A DNA stretch of 41,129 nucleotides from Acidimicrobiaceae bacterium (GTDB taxonomy: Bacteria; Actinomycetota; Acidimicrobiia; Acidimicrobiales; Aldehydirespiratoraceae), in assembly GCA_026706815.1 (NCBI GenBank), contig JAPOYA010000048.1, positions 1 through 41,129 of the forward strand, in the 5' to 3' direction. Every line of letters begins with the position of its first letter. Position 1 is the stretch's first letter. The position numbers and the translations under genes were made by a program. The notes under the pieces are model-generated. The model worked only from the letters and a program-made list of their open reading frames with translations. It did not search any database and was not told where the DNA came from. Below are positions 23,975 through 33,290 of the stretch, one piece after another.

Positions 23975-24859
23975 TCATCTGCGAAGCACTTTGGGCACGA
24001 TCTTGCCGAAGTCCGACGGCAGCTTCACGATCGTCACACCGCATTCCCGCATGATCTGGACCTTCTCTGCGGCCGACTCGCCGACGGTGGAGACAATGGC
24101 GCCCGCATGGCCCATCGTGCGCCCCTTCGGCGCGGTGAGTCCGGCGATGTAACCCACCACCGGCTTGTGCATGTGCTCGCGGGCGTATATTGCGGCCTGC
24201 GCCTCCTGTTGCCCGCCGATCTCACCGATCATCACCACCGCCTCGGTCTCGTCGTCGTTCTCGAAGCGCTTCAGATGGTCGAGGAACGAACTCCCGTTGA
24301 TGGGATCGCCGCCGATGCCGACGCTCGTGCTGACCCCGATGCCCACTGCCTTGAGCTGTGACGCAGCCTCATAGCCCAGCGTCCCCGATCTGCTGACGAT
24401 CCCGACCGGCCCCCGCTCGTAGATGTGTGAAGGCATGATGCCCAACATCGCCTTGCCCGGACTTATCACCCCCGCACAGTTGGGGCCGATCAGGCACATC
24501 CGCTTGGCGTGCTGATAGCGCCGCAGGTAGCGCTTCACCTTGATCATGTCCTGAACAGGGATGCCCTCGGTGATGCACACGCAGTTCTCGATCCCGGCGT
24601 CGGCCGCCTCCATGATGGCGTCAGCCGCGAACGGCGGTGGCACGAAAACAATGCTGGCAGTGGCCTCCGTTGCAGTCACCGCCTGCTTCACCGTGTCGAA
24701 GACGTCCACGCCGCAGTGCTTTGCGCCGCCCTTGCCCGGAGTCACGCCACCTACGACATTGGTGCCGTACTCGGCCATGTCGTCGGTGTGGAACGTGGCG
24801 ATGCGTCCGGTGACGCCCTGAACGATCACCGGTGTCGTTTCGTCGAGGATGATGCTCAT
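23975..24859 (-). CDS. mtkB: Malate-CoA ligase (malate thiokinase) alpha subunit
   Basis: The protein has the CoA-binding fold (VIVQGVTGR, GGVTPGKGG) and the phosphohistidine loop GHAGAIV (H251). It is closer to MtkB than to SucD in signature stretches such as KAMLGIMPSHIYERG and SVGIGGDPINGSSFLDHL. With MtkA it makes malyl-CoA from malate, CoA and ATP in the serine cycle. Its start overlaps the mtkA stop codon by one base. Context (mcl, sga) supports the malate-specific call over succinyl-CoA synthetase. Confidence 0.85.
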   Translation of the reverse strand: MSIILDETTPVIVQGVTGRIATFHTDDMAEYGTNVVGGVTPGKGGAKHCGVDVFDTVKQAVTATEATASIVFVPPPFAADAIMEAADAGIENCVCITEGIPVQDMIKVKRYLRRYQHAKRMCLIGPNCAGVISPGKAMLGIMPSHIYERGPVGIVSRSGTLGYEAASQLKAVGIGVSTSVGIGGDPINGSSFLDHLKRFENDDETEAVVMIGEIGGQQEAQAAIYAREHMHKPVVGYIAGLTAPKGRTMGHAGAIVSTVGESAAEKVQIMRECGVTIVKLPSDFGKIVPKVLRR

Positions 24860-26031
24860 CAGGCTGTCCTCCCAGCGGCCGACTCCACGGCCTTTGTTCC
24901 GGCTTCGGCAAGCGACTCGGCGGCGATGATCGGCACATCTGCCTCTTTGAGGATCCGCCGGCCCTCCTCCACATTGGTGCCCGACAATCGCACCACCACT
25001 GGCACGGGCACCTCCAGCTGGCGCAGAGCCTGCACCACACCCTCGGCCACCCAGTCGCAGCGGTTGATCCCGGCGAAGATGTTCACCAGCACCGCTTTGA
25101 CGTTGTCGTCGGAGAGCACCAGCCGGAACGCCTTCAGCACCCGCTCCGGCGAGGCGCCGCCGCCGATGTCCAAGAAGTTCGCAGGCTCGCCTCCCGCATG
25201 CTTGATCATGTCCATCGTGGCCATGGCCAAACCAGCGCCGTTGATGATGCAGCCGATGTCGCCATCGAGCCCCACATAGCTGAGGCCGCGGTCGACCGCC
25301 GTCCGCTCGCGGGGATCCTCTTGGGATTTGTCGCGCAGCTCCGACACGTCCTGGTGACGGAACAGAGCGTTGTCGTCGAAGATCATCTTGGCGTCGAGAG
25401 CCAGCAGCCGCCCGTCGGCAGTCACCGCCAGAGGGTTGATCTCCAGCATCGTGGCGTCGAGGTCGAGGATCGCCCGATAGCAGGAGGTCATCAGCTGCAC
25501 CGCCTGTGGCACGAGGCTCGCGTCGAGGCCGACCGCGAAAGCGATCTCGCGCGCCTCGAACGCCTGCAGACCGGCCGCGGGCTCCACGTTGATCCGCACG
25601 ATCGAGTCGGGGTCGGAAGCGACGATCTCCTCGATATCCATCCCACCGGCCGCGGAGGCCACAATCGTCACCCGCTCAGCGGAACGGTCGAGCACGAACC
25701 CGAGATACAACTCGCTCTCGCCGACCACGGTTGCCTCCACATAGAGCCGGTAGACGCCCTTGCCGCGTTCGCCGGTCTGCGCCGTCACCAGTCGCTTGCC
25801 CAACAGCTCGTCAGCTGCCTCCGCGACTTCGCGCTCATGGCTGCAGAGCTTGACGCCGCCGGCTTTGCCGCGGGCTCCCGAGTGGATCTGGGCCTTCACC
25901 ACCCACTGCTCGCCGCCGATCTCCGAAGCACGGTACGCAGCCTGCTCCGGGCTGTACGCCAACCCGCCGTCGGGTATTGCCACTCCGTAGTCGGCGAGTA
26001 TGGCCTTGGCCTGATACTCATGAATCTCCAT
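24859..26031 (-). CDS. mtkA: Malate-CoA ligase (malate thiokinase) beta subunit
   Basis: This is a 390-residue ATP-grasp protein beginning [17 protein letters not shown], with [39 protein letters not shown], and the C-terminal [13 protein letters not shown] and [16 protein letters not shown]. The length and signatures match MtkA of serine-cycle methylotrophs. It lies in an mcl-mtkA-mtkB unit. A strong purine-rich site (GGAGGGGG) precedes the ATG. Confidence 0.85.
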   Translation of the reverse strand: MEIHEYQAKAILADYGVAIPDGGLAYSPEQAAYRASEIGGEQWVVKAQIHSGARGKAGGVKLCSHEREVAEAADELLGKRLVTAQTGERGKGVYRLYVEATVVGESELYLGFVLDRSAERVTIVASAAGGMDIEEIVASDPDSIVRINVEPAAGLQAFEAREIAFAVGLDASLVPQAVQLMTSCYRAILDLDATMLEINPLAVTADGRLLALDAKMIFDDNALFRHQDVSELRDKSQEDPRERTAVDRGLSYVGLDGDIGCIINGAGLAMATMDMIKHAGGEPANFLDIGGGASPERVLKAFRLVLSDDNVKAVLVNIFAGINRCDWVAEGVVQALRQLEVPVPVVVRLSGTNVEEGRRILKEADVPIIAAESLAEAGTKAVESAAGRTA

Positions 26032-26081
26032 GAAGCCCCCTCCTTGAACTTCTCGAATTCGGTTGTGTTTTGGCAGTACCT

Positions 26082-27020
26082 TCAGCCGGCCTCGATCGCG
26101 TCGGCAGTCTCGACCACGTTGCGGGCCATCCGGGCGGACGCCGCGTCGATCATGCGCCCGTCGATCTGAGCCGCGCCCCGGCCCGCTGCGGCCGCCTCGG
26201 CCAAGGCTTCAAGCATGCGCCGAGCTTGTGCCACCTCGCTTGCGGGCGGGGTGAACACCTCGTTGGCCAGTTCGATCTGGGATGGGTGGATCGCCCACTT
26301 TCCCTCGTAGCCGAGCGCTGCGGCCCGCCGTGCGCCGGCAGTGAACCCCTCGGGGTCGCCGAAGTCGCCGAACGGACCGTCGATCGCGCGCAACCCATTC
26401 GCCCGACAGGCCACCAGCATCCGCGACAGAGCCGAATGCCACTGGTCGCCCGGATAATCGGGGTTGAGACCGCCGATCGTGATCGTCCGGGCCCGACACG
26501 AGGCTGCGTAGTCGGCCACCCCGAAATGGAGCGCCTCGAGCCTTGGGCTCGCCGCGGCCAGAGCTTCGACGTTGGCCATGCCCAAAGCAGTCTCGACCAG
26601 GGCCTCCAGACCGATACGGTGATCGAGGCCCATGCCCTGCTCGATCTGGGTGAGGAGCGCGTCCACCATGTAGACGTCTCCCGGGACGCCTGCCTTGGGG
26701 ATCAGAATCGTGTCGATGTACGCTCCCGCCTGCTCGACCACGTCGATCACATCGCGGTACATGTAATGAGTGTCGAGTCCGTTGACCCGAACCGAGATGG
26801 TTTTGTTGGATCCCCGCCAGTCGATGCCGGCCAATGCTTCGATCACGTTGCGGCGGGCCGTTTCCTTGTCATCGGGTGCGACTGCGTCCTCGAGGTCCAG
26901 GAACACGTAGTCGGCCTGGCTCGCCGCTGCTTTCTCAAAGAAAGCCGGACTCGATCCAGGCACGGCCAGTTCGCTGCGATGCAACCGTCGGGTCGCCTCT
27001 GCAATTTGATGGTGGCTCAT
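26082..27020 (-). CDS. mcl: Malyl-CoA lyase (HpcH/HpaI family)
   Basis: ATG 27020 gives [18 protein letters not shown]; a longer frame to 27074 is less likely. Conserved stretches are [60 protein letters not shown], and [17 protein letters not shown], all typical of Mcl/CitE-like lyases. The enzyme cleaves malyl-CoA to acetyl-CoA and glyoxylate. It is the first gene of the unit mcl-mtkA-mtkB and is divergent from sga, sharing an operator-bearing 133-bp region. Confidence 0.85.
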   Translation of the reverse strand: MSHHQIAEATRRLHRSELAVPGSSPAFFEKAAASQADYVFLDLEDAVAPDDKETARRNVIEALAGIDWRGSNKTISVRVNGLDTHYMYRDVIDVVEQAGAYIDTILIPKAGVPGDVYMVDALLTQIEQGMGLDHRIGLEALVETALGMANVEALAAASPRLEALHFGVADYAASCRARTITIGGLNPDYPGDQWHSALSRMLVACRANGLRAIDGPFGDFGDPEGFTAGARRAAALGYEGKWAIHPSQIELANEVFTPPASEVAQARRMLEALAEAAAAGRGAAQIDGRMIDAASARMARNVVETADAIEAG

Positions 27021-27092
27021 CGTTGTCCAATCGGTTGTTGGTTCGACCGGTGGAATGTGATCACCGAAACGCAACTTTGAGCAGAATTTCAG

Positions 27093-27122
27093 TGAGAGAA
27101 GTGGACATTACCACTACTCTCA
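27093..27122. promoter_or_regulatory. 12-bp dyad in the mcl/sga divergent promoter
   Basis: TGAGAGAAGTGG (27093-27104) and CCACTACTCTCA (27111-27122) are inverted with 11 of 12 positions matching and a 6-bp spacer. It sits midway between the two divergent start codons. The half site TGAGAGTAGTG recurs upstream of gmaS (38035-38045). A LysR- or GntR-type regulator of C1 genes is a reasonable candidate binder; none is encoded in the window. Confidence 0.6.
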
Positions 27123-27153
27123 GGGGAGGTTCCACTAATATCAAGGAAGGTTT

Positions 27154-28278
27154 ATGGAAATTTTTGATCAAAATTCGTCTGAACGAGTCCTGTCCGACCG
27201 GGTTCTCATGGGTCCGGGCCCATCGAACCCCTACCCGGAAGTGGCCCAGGCGTTCACCCGTCCACTCCTCGGCCATCTCGACAGCGATTTCATAGCGCTG
27301 CTCGACGAGACCTGTGACCGCCTGCGCACGGTCTTTTGCACCGACAACCCCCTCACCTTCCCCGTGTCGGGGACCGGATCAGCAGGCATGGAAGCAGCCT
27401 TCGTCAACACGATCGGCGAAGGCGACGCCGTGGTCGTCGGGGTGAACGGAGTTTTCGGTCAACGCATGTGTGACGTGGCGGCCCGCTGCGGTGCCACCGT
27501 GGTCGCCGTCGAAGCCGAGTGGGGCACCCCCATCGACCCGCAACGCCTCCTCGACGCGCACCCCGACCCCACACTGATCGCGGTCGTCCACGCAGAAACC
27601 TCCACCGGCGTGCGCAACGACCTCGCCGAACTGGGCGCCGGCAAAGGCGACGCGCTCCTGCTGGCGGACTGCGTCACCTCGCTCGCCGGCATCGACGTGC
27701 GCCTCGACGACTGGGGAGTGGACATTGCTTACAGCGGCACCCAGAAATGCCTCGGCGTGCCACCGGGCCTGTCGCCGCTCAGCGTCTCACCCCGCGCTGT
27801 GGACCGGCTGCTCGAGCGTCCGAGATCCTGGTACTTCGACCTGCAGATGATCGCCGACTACGTCACCGGCAGCGGCGCCCGCGCCTACCACCACACCGCG
27901 CCCATCTCAATGATCTACGCCCTTCATGCCGGTCTGGGAGCGGTGCTAGACGAGGGTCTCGACGCCGTCCACGCCCGACACCAGCAATGCGGCGACCTGC
28001 TTCAGGCCGGACTCGAGGCCAGGGGCTTCGAGTTGGTGGCACCGGCCACCCATCGCCTGCCGCAACTCACATCGGTGCGGGTGCCCGAGTCCCGTCTGCC
28101 GGACTCGGCGACCGAAGCCGACATCCGCGAGGAGCTCCTCAGCCGCTGCGGAATAGAGATCGGCGGGGGCCTGGGGGCCTTCGCCGGCAACTGCTGGCGC
28201 ATCGGCTGCATGGGCCACACGGCCCGCCCCCGCAACGTCACACTGCTGCTCGCCGCCCTTGACGAACTGTTGGTGTAG
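27154..28278 (+). CDS. sga: Serine-glyoxylate aminotransferase-like class V aminotransferase
   Basis: AAGGAAGG precedes ATG 27154. The 374-residue protein has the class-V PLP fold: LMGPGPSNPYPEV, VSGTGSAGMEAAF, the PLP-nitrogen aspartate D172 in LLADCVTS, and the Schiff-base lysine K198 in YSGTQKCLG. Serine-glyoxylate aminotransferase makes hydroxypyruvate and glycine in the serine cycle; alanine-glyoxylate activity is the close alternative. Divergence from mcl and the shared dyad support the serine-cycle role. Confidence 0.8.
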   Translation: MEIFDQNSSERVLSDRVLMGPGPSNPYPEVAQAFTRPLLGHLDSDFIALLDETCDRLRTVFCTDNPLTFPVSGTGSAGMEAAFVNTIGEGDAVVVGVNGVFGQRMCDVAARCGATVVAVEAEWGTPIDPQRLLDAHPDPTLIAVVHAETSTGVRNDLAELGAGKGDALLLADCVTSLAGIDVRLDDWGVDIAYSGTQKCLGVPPGLSPLSVSPRAVDRLLERPRSWYFDLQMIADYVTGSGARAYHHTAPISMIYALHAGLGAVLDEGLDAVHARHQQCGDLLQAGLEARGFELVAPATHRLPQLTSVRVPESRLPDSATEADIREELLSRCGIEIGGGLGAFAGNCWRIGCMGHTARPRNVTLLLAALDELLV

Positions 28279-28391
28279 CGCCTTTCTGGTCCTTCTCGGC
28301 AGCTATTCCAGGCTTCTTCAGCAGCGAACAAACGAGTGCGCTAGTTTTACTGTCGTTAGAGGTACACCCAACCACAGGGGGGATTTGGGCA

Positions 28392-29738
28392 ATGACACGA
28401 GTAGCCATCATCGGTGCTGGACCATGCGGACTGGCGCAGTTGCACGCATTTGCCAGCGACAAAGCAGCAGACGGCGCGCGAATGCCGGAGCTGGTCTGCT
28501 ACGAGAAACAAAGCGACTGGGGTGGGCTCTGGAACTACACTTGGCGCACCGGCCTGGACGAACACGGCGAGCCGTGCCACGGAAGCATGTACCGCTACCT
28601 GTGGTCCAACGGCCCCAAGGAGTGCCTGGAATTCGCCGACTACACCTTCGAAGAGCACTTCGGCAGGCCGATCGGCTCCTTCCCGCCACGAGAGGTGCTC
28701 TACGACTACATCGTCGGCCGCGCCACCCGCAGCGGCATCCGCCAGTACATCCGCTTCAACCATGCGGTGCGCAGCGTCAGCCGCTCACCCGGAACGGGCC
28801 GGTTCGTGCTGCGGGCACACGACTACGAAAGCGGCACGACCAGCACCGAGGAGTTCGACTACGTGGTCGTGGCCAGCGGGCACTTCTCCACGCCCAACAT
28901 GCCGCAATACCCCGGCTACGACGCCTTCGGCGGCACCCTGATGCACGCCCACGACTTCCGCGACGCCGTACAGTTCGCAGACCAGAACGTGATGATCATC
29001 GGATCTAGCTACTCGGCTGAGGACATCGCCTCGCAATGCTGGAAATACGGGGCGCGCTCGGTGGTGTGCTCGTCACGCAGCGGTCCGATGGGATTCGACT
29101 GGCCCGAAGGCATCACCGAGAAGCCGATCCTCAGCCACGTCGACGGCCGCACGGTGCACTTCGTCGACGGCACATCGACTGAGATCGACGCCATCGTCTC
29201 CTGCACCGGCTACCTGCACCACTTCCCGTACATGGACGACGACCTGCGCCTCGTCACCACCAACCGCTTGGCCTCATCGATGCTGTACCGCGGTGTGGTC
29301 TTCCAGCCCGACAACGGGGTGATGTATCTGGGGATGCAGGACCAGTGGTACACGTTCAACATGTTCGACGTGCAGGCCTGGTACGCCCGCGATGTCATCC
29401 TGGGGCGCATCGAGCTGCCCTCGGCCGAGGAGCAAGCCCGCTCGATCGCCGAGGAACAGGCCATCGAGGACCGCATCGAAGACGACTACGGTCTCATCGA
29501 CTACCAGGGCGCCTACACCCAGGACCTGCTTGAACAGAGCGACTACCCGGACTTCAACACCCCGCTGGTGTCCAAGATGTTCAAGGACTGGAAGGGGCAC
29601 AAGAAGAAGTCGATCATCGGCTACCGCGACAACGGCCACACGTCACCGATGACCGGCACGGTTGCCCCGGTGCACCACACCGACTGGGTCGAGGCCTTGG
29701 ACGACTCGCTCGAGTCCTTCCTGGCCGCCGACTCCTGA
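28392..29738 (+). CDS. tmm: Trimethylamine monooxygenase (flavin-containing monooxygenase)
   Basis: The 448-residue FMO has the FAD motif GAGPCG (residues 8-13), YEKQSDWGGLWNY, the FMO-like MHAHDFRD segment, and the second nucleotide site MIIGSSYSAEDIASQC (near residue 205). It also has VSCTGYLHHFPY and LGMQDQWYTFNMFDVQAW. These features and the length match bacterial Tmm, which oxidises trimethylamine to TMAO using NADPH and oxygen. It is followed by a DAO-family gene 69 bases on, and tdm is in the same island. Confidence 0.85.
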   Translation: MTRVAIIGAGPCGLAQLHAFASDKAADGARMPELVCYEKQSDWGGLWNYTWRTGLDEHGEPCHGSMYRYLWSNGPKECLEFADYTFEEHFGRPIGSFPPREVLYDYIVGRATRSGIRQYIRFNHAVRSVSRSPGTGRFVLRAHDYESGTTSTEEFDYVVVASGHFSTPNMPQYPGYDAFGGTLMHAHDFRDAVQFADQNVMIIGSSYSAEDIASQCWKYGARSVVCSSRSGPMGFDWPEGITEKPILSHVDGRTVHFVDGTSTEIDAIVSCTGYLHHFPYMDDDLRLVTTNRLASSMLYRGVVFQPDNGVMYLGMQDQWYTFNMFDVQAWYARDVILGRIELPSAEEQARSIAEEQAIEDRIEDDYGLIDYQGAYTQDLLEQSDYPDFNTPLVSKMFKDWKGHKKKSIIGYRDNGHTSPMTGTVAPVHHTDWVEALDDSLESFLAADS

Positions 29739-29807
29739 CGGTATCGACGAGTTGTCTCCCGCTCTCGGCTCGCTTCGCTCACAGGGGTCGCTCGGGCCTC
29801 TAGACCC

Positions 29808-30995
29808 ATGAAGCCGGTCCCGGCGACGGCAGACATAGTCGTCGTCGGCGCGGGCATCATGGGCGCCGGTATCGCCTACCAACTCGCTGCCCAATCCGAC
29901 GCTCGGGTAGTGGTCGTCGACGAACGCCCGCCCGTGGGCGGGATCTCCGGCCGAACCTTCGGCCAGATACGTCAGCACTACTCCAACGAACTTCTGGTCC
30001 GCATGGCCCGCCACGGGTTCAACGCGATCAAGAACTGGGGGACCGAAGCAGGAGTCGGCGACCCCGGCTACGTGCGGCTCGGATACCTGTTGCTGGTTGT
30101 CGAGGACCAACTCGACGCTCTGCACCGCAACATCGACCTCGGGCAATCCTGTGGCGTGGACACCCGATTCGTGGAGGCAGCCGAGATCGCCGCCCTCGAA
30201 CCGCTGCTGATCACCGACGACCTGGCAGGGGGCGCCTACGAACCCGACGGCGGCTACATCGACGTCACCAAGATGGTGTTGAGTTGGCTCACCGCGGCTC
30301 AGTCCCATGGCGCCGAGGTCGTCAGCGGAGTCAGAGTCACCGCGCTGCGAACCAGCGGCGGGCGCATCAGCGGAGTGTCCACCAACGCAGGCGAGATAGA
30401 CGCACCCGTCGCAGTCACGGCAACCGGAGCGTGGGCCTGCGACCTGCTCGACCCGATCGGCGTCCACGTGCCCGTGCAGCGCCGCCGGCTCGAGATGACC
30501 ATGCTGCAGGCCCGGCCGGGTCAACCCCAGATGCACTCCTGTGTCACCGACGGCAACTCCAACATCGTGCTGCGCCCCGACATGGGCCGCCGCTTCCTCG
30601 CCGCCGCCTATCCCGCCGAGATGCCGCTCGTAGACGATCCGCTGTCGATGGGCGACGAAGACGATCAGCACGCGCACCTGGAGAGGATCGACCAGGCGCT
30701 GGCGGCCCGCATGCCAGCCCTGCGCGGGGCCGTGCCGCTGAACCACATCAGCGGCGCCTACGACGTCACCCCCGACTACCATCCGCTCATCGGCTGGGTT
30801 CCAGAAGTGGCCGGCCTGTGTCTGGCACTGGGCTTCTCAGGCCACGGACTGAAGCTGTCACCAGCGGTCGGGGAGATCGTCGCAGCCATAGTGCTCGGCC
30901 ATGAGCCGCCCTTCGACCCCCACCCGTTGCGCCCCACCCGCTTCGCCGAGGACGACCACATGTTCTGCGCCTACGGCCCCAGCGCCCGCGCCTGA
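29808..30995 (+). CDS. FAD-dependent DAO-family amine oxidoreductase (SoxB-like), 395 aa
   Basis: The protein has an N-terminal GAGIMG FAD motif, SGRTFGQIRQHYS, and the C-terminal block GAYDVTPDYHPLIGWVPE followed by LALGFSGHGLKLSPAVGE. That block is typical of sarcosine oxidase beta/dimethylglycine dehydrogenase relatives. It follows tmm closely and is convergent with the gfa-like gene. By context it may demethylate a secondary amine such as dimethylamine or N-methylglutamate. No SoxA, SoxD or SoxG partner is encoded here, so it is either a single-subunit enzyme or works with distant partners. Confidence 0.7.
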   Translation: MKPVPATADIVVVGAGIMGAGIAYQLAAQSDARVVVVDERPPVGGISGRTFGQIRQHYSNELLVRMARHGFNAIKNWGTEAGVGDPGYVRLGYLLLVVEDQLDALHRNIDLGQSCGVDTRFVEAAEIAALEPLLITDDLAGGAYEPDGGYIDVTKMVLSWLTAAQSHGAEVVSGVRVTALRTSGGRISGVSTNAGEIDAPVAVTATGAWACDLLDPIGVHVPVQRRRLEMTMLQARPGQPQMHSCVTDGNSNIVLRPDMGRRFLAAAYPAEMPLVDDPLSMGDEDDQHAHLERIDQALAARMPALRGAVPLNHISGAYDVTPDYHPLIGWVPEVAGLCLALGFSGHGLKLSPAVGEIVAAIVLGHEPPFDPHPLRPTRFAEDDHMFCAYGPSARA

Positions 30996-31017
30996 CCGTT
31001 TTCCGCCGCGAGGCCGG

Positions 31018-31452
31018 TTACCAGCCGCCTTCGATCCGGACGCCGCCGTCGCCGGAATCGTGGAGGTGGTGGGGCAGGTCCGGGTCGATCTGGTGATAGT
31101 CGCCGGCCTCGGCCACGAACAGGGCGTGAACAGTCGACAGACCAGTCGGCGGGTCGAGAGTGCCGGCGGTCACCGAAACTCTCCCTGGTCTGGTGTTCGA
31201 GCGCCAGAACAGGCCGCCACCGCAATGAGCACAGAACCCGTAGGCGACCGTCGGCTCCTCGTCGGGAGTCCACCACTTCACCGAATCGTCGCCGCGATCG
31301 AACGACAGATCATCCATATCGGTGTTCGTCGCGGCCATGAAATGGCCCGTCCAACGTCGACAGCGCGAACAGTGACAGTTGATGACCGGCCGAAGCGGCC
31401 CGCTCAACGTGAACCGCACCGCGTCGCACGCACAACGACCACTGACGGCCAT
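31018..31452 (-). CDS. Gfa/CENP-V fold zinc protein
   Basis: ATG 31452 starts one base after the upstream stop codon. The 144-residue protein has the Gfa pattern: GRCACDAVRF, INCHCSRCRRWTG, YGFCAHCGGGLFWRS, that is, seven zinc-binding cysteines in the usual order. Gfa-fold proteins include glutathione-dependent formaldehyde-activating enzyme, but most members have no proven role. As last gene of the gmaS-mgs operon it could help handle formaldehyde from N-demethylation, although this lineage would not be expected to use glutathione. Confidence 0.7.
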   Translation of the reverse strand: MAVSGRCACDAVRFTLSGPLRPVINCHCSRCRRWTGHFMAATNTDMDDLSFDRGDDSVKWWTPDEEPTVAYGFCAHCGGGLFWRSNTRPGRVSVTAGTLDPPTGLSTVHALFVAEAGDYHQIDPDLPHHLHDSGDGGVRIEGGW

Positions 31453-31453
31453 C

Positions 31454-32785
31454 TCAGCTCCAGGGATAAGGCGAGTTGCTGACCGGATGCAGATCCCCGG
31501 TTGCATAGCGTGACCAGCAGAACGGAGCCAGCAAAGCCTGACTCTCACCCAGCAACTCCTTGGCCACGAGCGCGCCGACCCCGATCATCTTGTAACCGTG
31601 ATTGGAGTCGGCGATGAAATACACGTTGTCGCAGAACATGTCGAACACCGGGAAGTTGTCGGGGGAGAAGCTGCCGATGCCGCCGGAGGGTTCACGGCTC
31701 ATCAGATGGCCCTTGCCCTCGAAACGCTTCTGGCAATGGGCCAGAGCCGCGGACCAAGTGCGATAGAAGTCCTCGCCCACCACGAAGTCCGGCGATTCGG
31801 GGCCGTAGGGGTCTACAGCCACCTCATCAGAGGGCTTGTCCACCACATAGGGCATGTAACCGCCCTGAACCCCGCCGAAATTGAAGTCGGGCTTGTAATA
31901 GACGCCCCAGGGACCCTCGGTGACCAGGCCGTCTGCGTCATACAGCGGCGCGTCGGTGTCGATATGCACCACCGGAGGCATGTTGCCGGCATTGTCGGTG
32001 AGACAGCCCGGGTCTACCTCCAGCGTGCCCTCCTGCAGACACATGTAGGTCCAGGTCGGACGCCGATGCATCTGACCGCCCGGGCCGAGCACGTCGGTGA
32101 CGGTCGGCAGGTCGAGCATTCCCCAGATCTTCTGCACCCACGGCCCCACCGCCACGACCACCTGATCACAGTCGACGCTGCCGTGATCGGTGAGCACGCC
32201 AGTCACGGCCCCCGAAGCATCACGGTCGAAGCCGGTCACCGACACGCCCCCCACCGCGGTCACGCCCTCAGCCTCGGCCTTCCCCAACAGGCCCTTGAGC
32301 GACGCCATGTTGTTGGCGTACCCGCCGCGATGCTCCTGCAGGACGCTGGTGATGCCCTGCGCCTGCCAATCGTCGAAAATCCCCAGCATGTGGCGGCGGG
32401 AATCCTCGGCGCCCTCCACAAAGGTCGACGCATACCCGATGGACTTCTGTTGAGCGTGGATCGAAGCGACATCCTCACGCATCGCCTCATGGCTGATCTG
32501 CAGATACCCCACCGGATGATACGAGAACGCCTCGGGGTCGCTCTCCCACACATCCACCGAATGCGCCATCAGCTCGCGCATCGCCGGCTGGAAATAGTTG
32601 TTGCGGATCACCCCGCAGGCAATCCCGGAAGCGCCGGCGCCGACACCGGCCTTGTCGATCACCACCACATCGGCGCCTGAGCCGCGCCCCGACGAGCGCA
32701 GGTCGCGGGCCAGGTTCCAAGCCGTGGACAACCCGTGAATGCCGGCGCCGATGATCACATAGCGAGAACTACGGGGAAGACTCAC
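31454..32785 (-). CDS. FAD-dependent DAO-family oxidoreductase in the gmaS-mgs operon, 443 aa
   Basis: The FAD motif GAGIHG is at about residue 13, followed by GVGAGASGIACGVIRNNYFQ. The C-terminal FAD loop is FIADSNHGYKMIGVGALVAK, preceded by SREPSGGIGSFSPDNFPVFD. It belongs to the DadA/SoxB-type family but is distinct from the 395-residue protein. It lies directly after mgsC and the 151-residue protein, where N-methylglutamate dehydrogenase genes are found in other bacteria. It may therefore oxidise N-methylglutamate to glutamate and a C1 unit. This role is inferred from position. Confidence 0.65.
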   Translation of the reverse strand: MSLPRSSRYVIIGAGIHGLSTAWNLARDLRSSGRGSGADVVVIDKAGVGAGASGIACGVIRNNYFQPAMRELMAHSVDVWESDPEAFSYHPVGYLQISHEAMREDVASIHAQQKSIGYASTFVEGAEDSRRHMLGIFDDWQAQGITSVLQEHRGGYANNMASLKGLLGKAEAEGVTAVGGVSVTGFDRDASGAVTGVLTDHGSVDCDQVVVAVGPWVQKIWGMLDLPTVTDVLGPGGQMHRRPTWTYMCLQEGTLEVDPGCLTDNAGNMPPVVHIDTDAPLYDADGLVTEGPWGVYYKPDFNFGGVQGGYMPYVVDKPSDEVAVDPYGPESPDFVVGEDFYRTWSAALAHCQKRFEGKGHLMSREPSGGIGSFSPDNFPVFDMFCDNVYFIADSNHGYKMIGVGALVAKELLGESQALLAPFCWSRYATGDLHPVSNSPYPWS

Positions 32786-32833
32786 TGCTGCTCCTTTGCT
32801 CCATGCCTGACTGGGCTCTGGCTTGCCAGGGCC

Positions 32834-33289
32834 TCAATGCGCCTGAGGCGCAGTCCAGCCCTCAAGCTCTGTCGGTTTCCAGTTCTCTCCCACAATGCGC
32901 GACTCATCGACCCACGGCCCCAGCTCCACCTGTGGGAACTTGCAGTGGATGTCCTTCAAGGTGATGCCGTAGGAGTTCCCGTCCACGAGATGCTTGATCA
33001 GCACCTTGCGGGCGATGTCATCCTCTTGGCCCTCTGGGATGTTGAAATAGATCTTCAGAAACGAGTTGGAGTAGCGGTCGAACACCGCCGGGATACCGTC
33101 CTCCTCCAACAGAGTGACGTCCTCGAGCCAGTTGATGTCCGGCCCGGGCGTAGCAGCCAGCAGGTCGATGTCGGCCACAAGCGAGATGTCGGTCTGATAG
33201 GGGAAACGCTTGCCGGCCAGAACTTCGGCGTCGATCGCCACCGTGCGGACTTCCGACGGGCTCTCGCCCTTGCTCGCTGATCCGGCCAT
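32834..33289 (-). CDS. Conserved-looking 151-aa protein between mgsC and the flavoprotein
   Basis: The protein is soluble and acidic, with stretches VAIDAEVLAGKRFPYQTD, ATPGPDINWLEDVTLLEED, FLKIYFNIPEGQEDD and LKDIHCKFPQVELGPW. I do not recognise the family. Its stop codon lies 48 bases before the flavoprotein start codon, and it starts one base after mgsC ends. It could be a small subunit of the adjacent flavoprotein or of the N-methylglutamate synthase complex. Confidence 0.55.
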   Translation of the reverse strand: MAGSASKGESPSEVRTVAIDAEVLAGKRFPYQTDISLVADIDLLAATPGPDINWLEDVTLLEEDGIPAVFDRYSNSFLKIYFNIPEGQEDDIARKVLIKHLVDGNSYGITLKDIHCKFPQVELGPWVDESRIVGENWKPTELEGWTAPQAH

Positions 33290-33290
33290 C

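Noticed and set aside
23975..26031. Reading mtkAB as succinyl-CoA synthetase sucCD
   Set aside because: Signature stretches and the adjacent mcl and sga point to malate-CoA ligase; residual succinate activity cannot be excluded.
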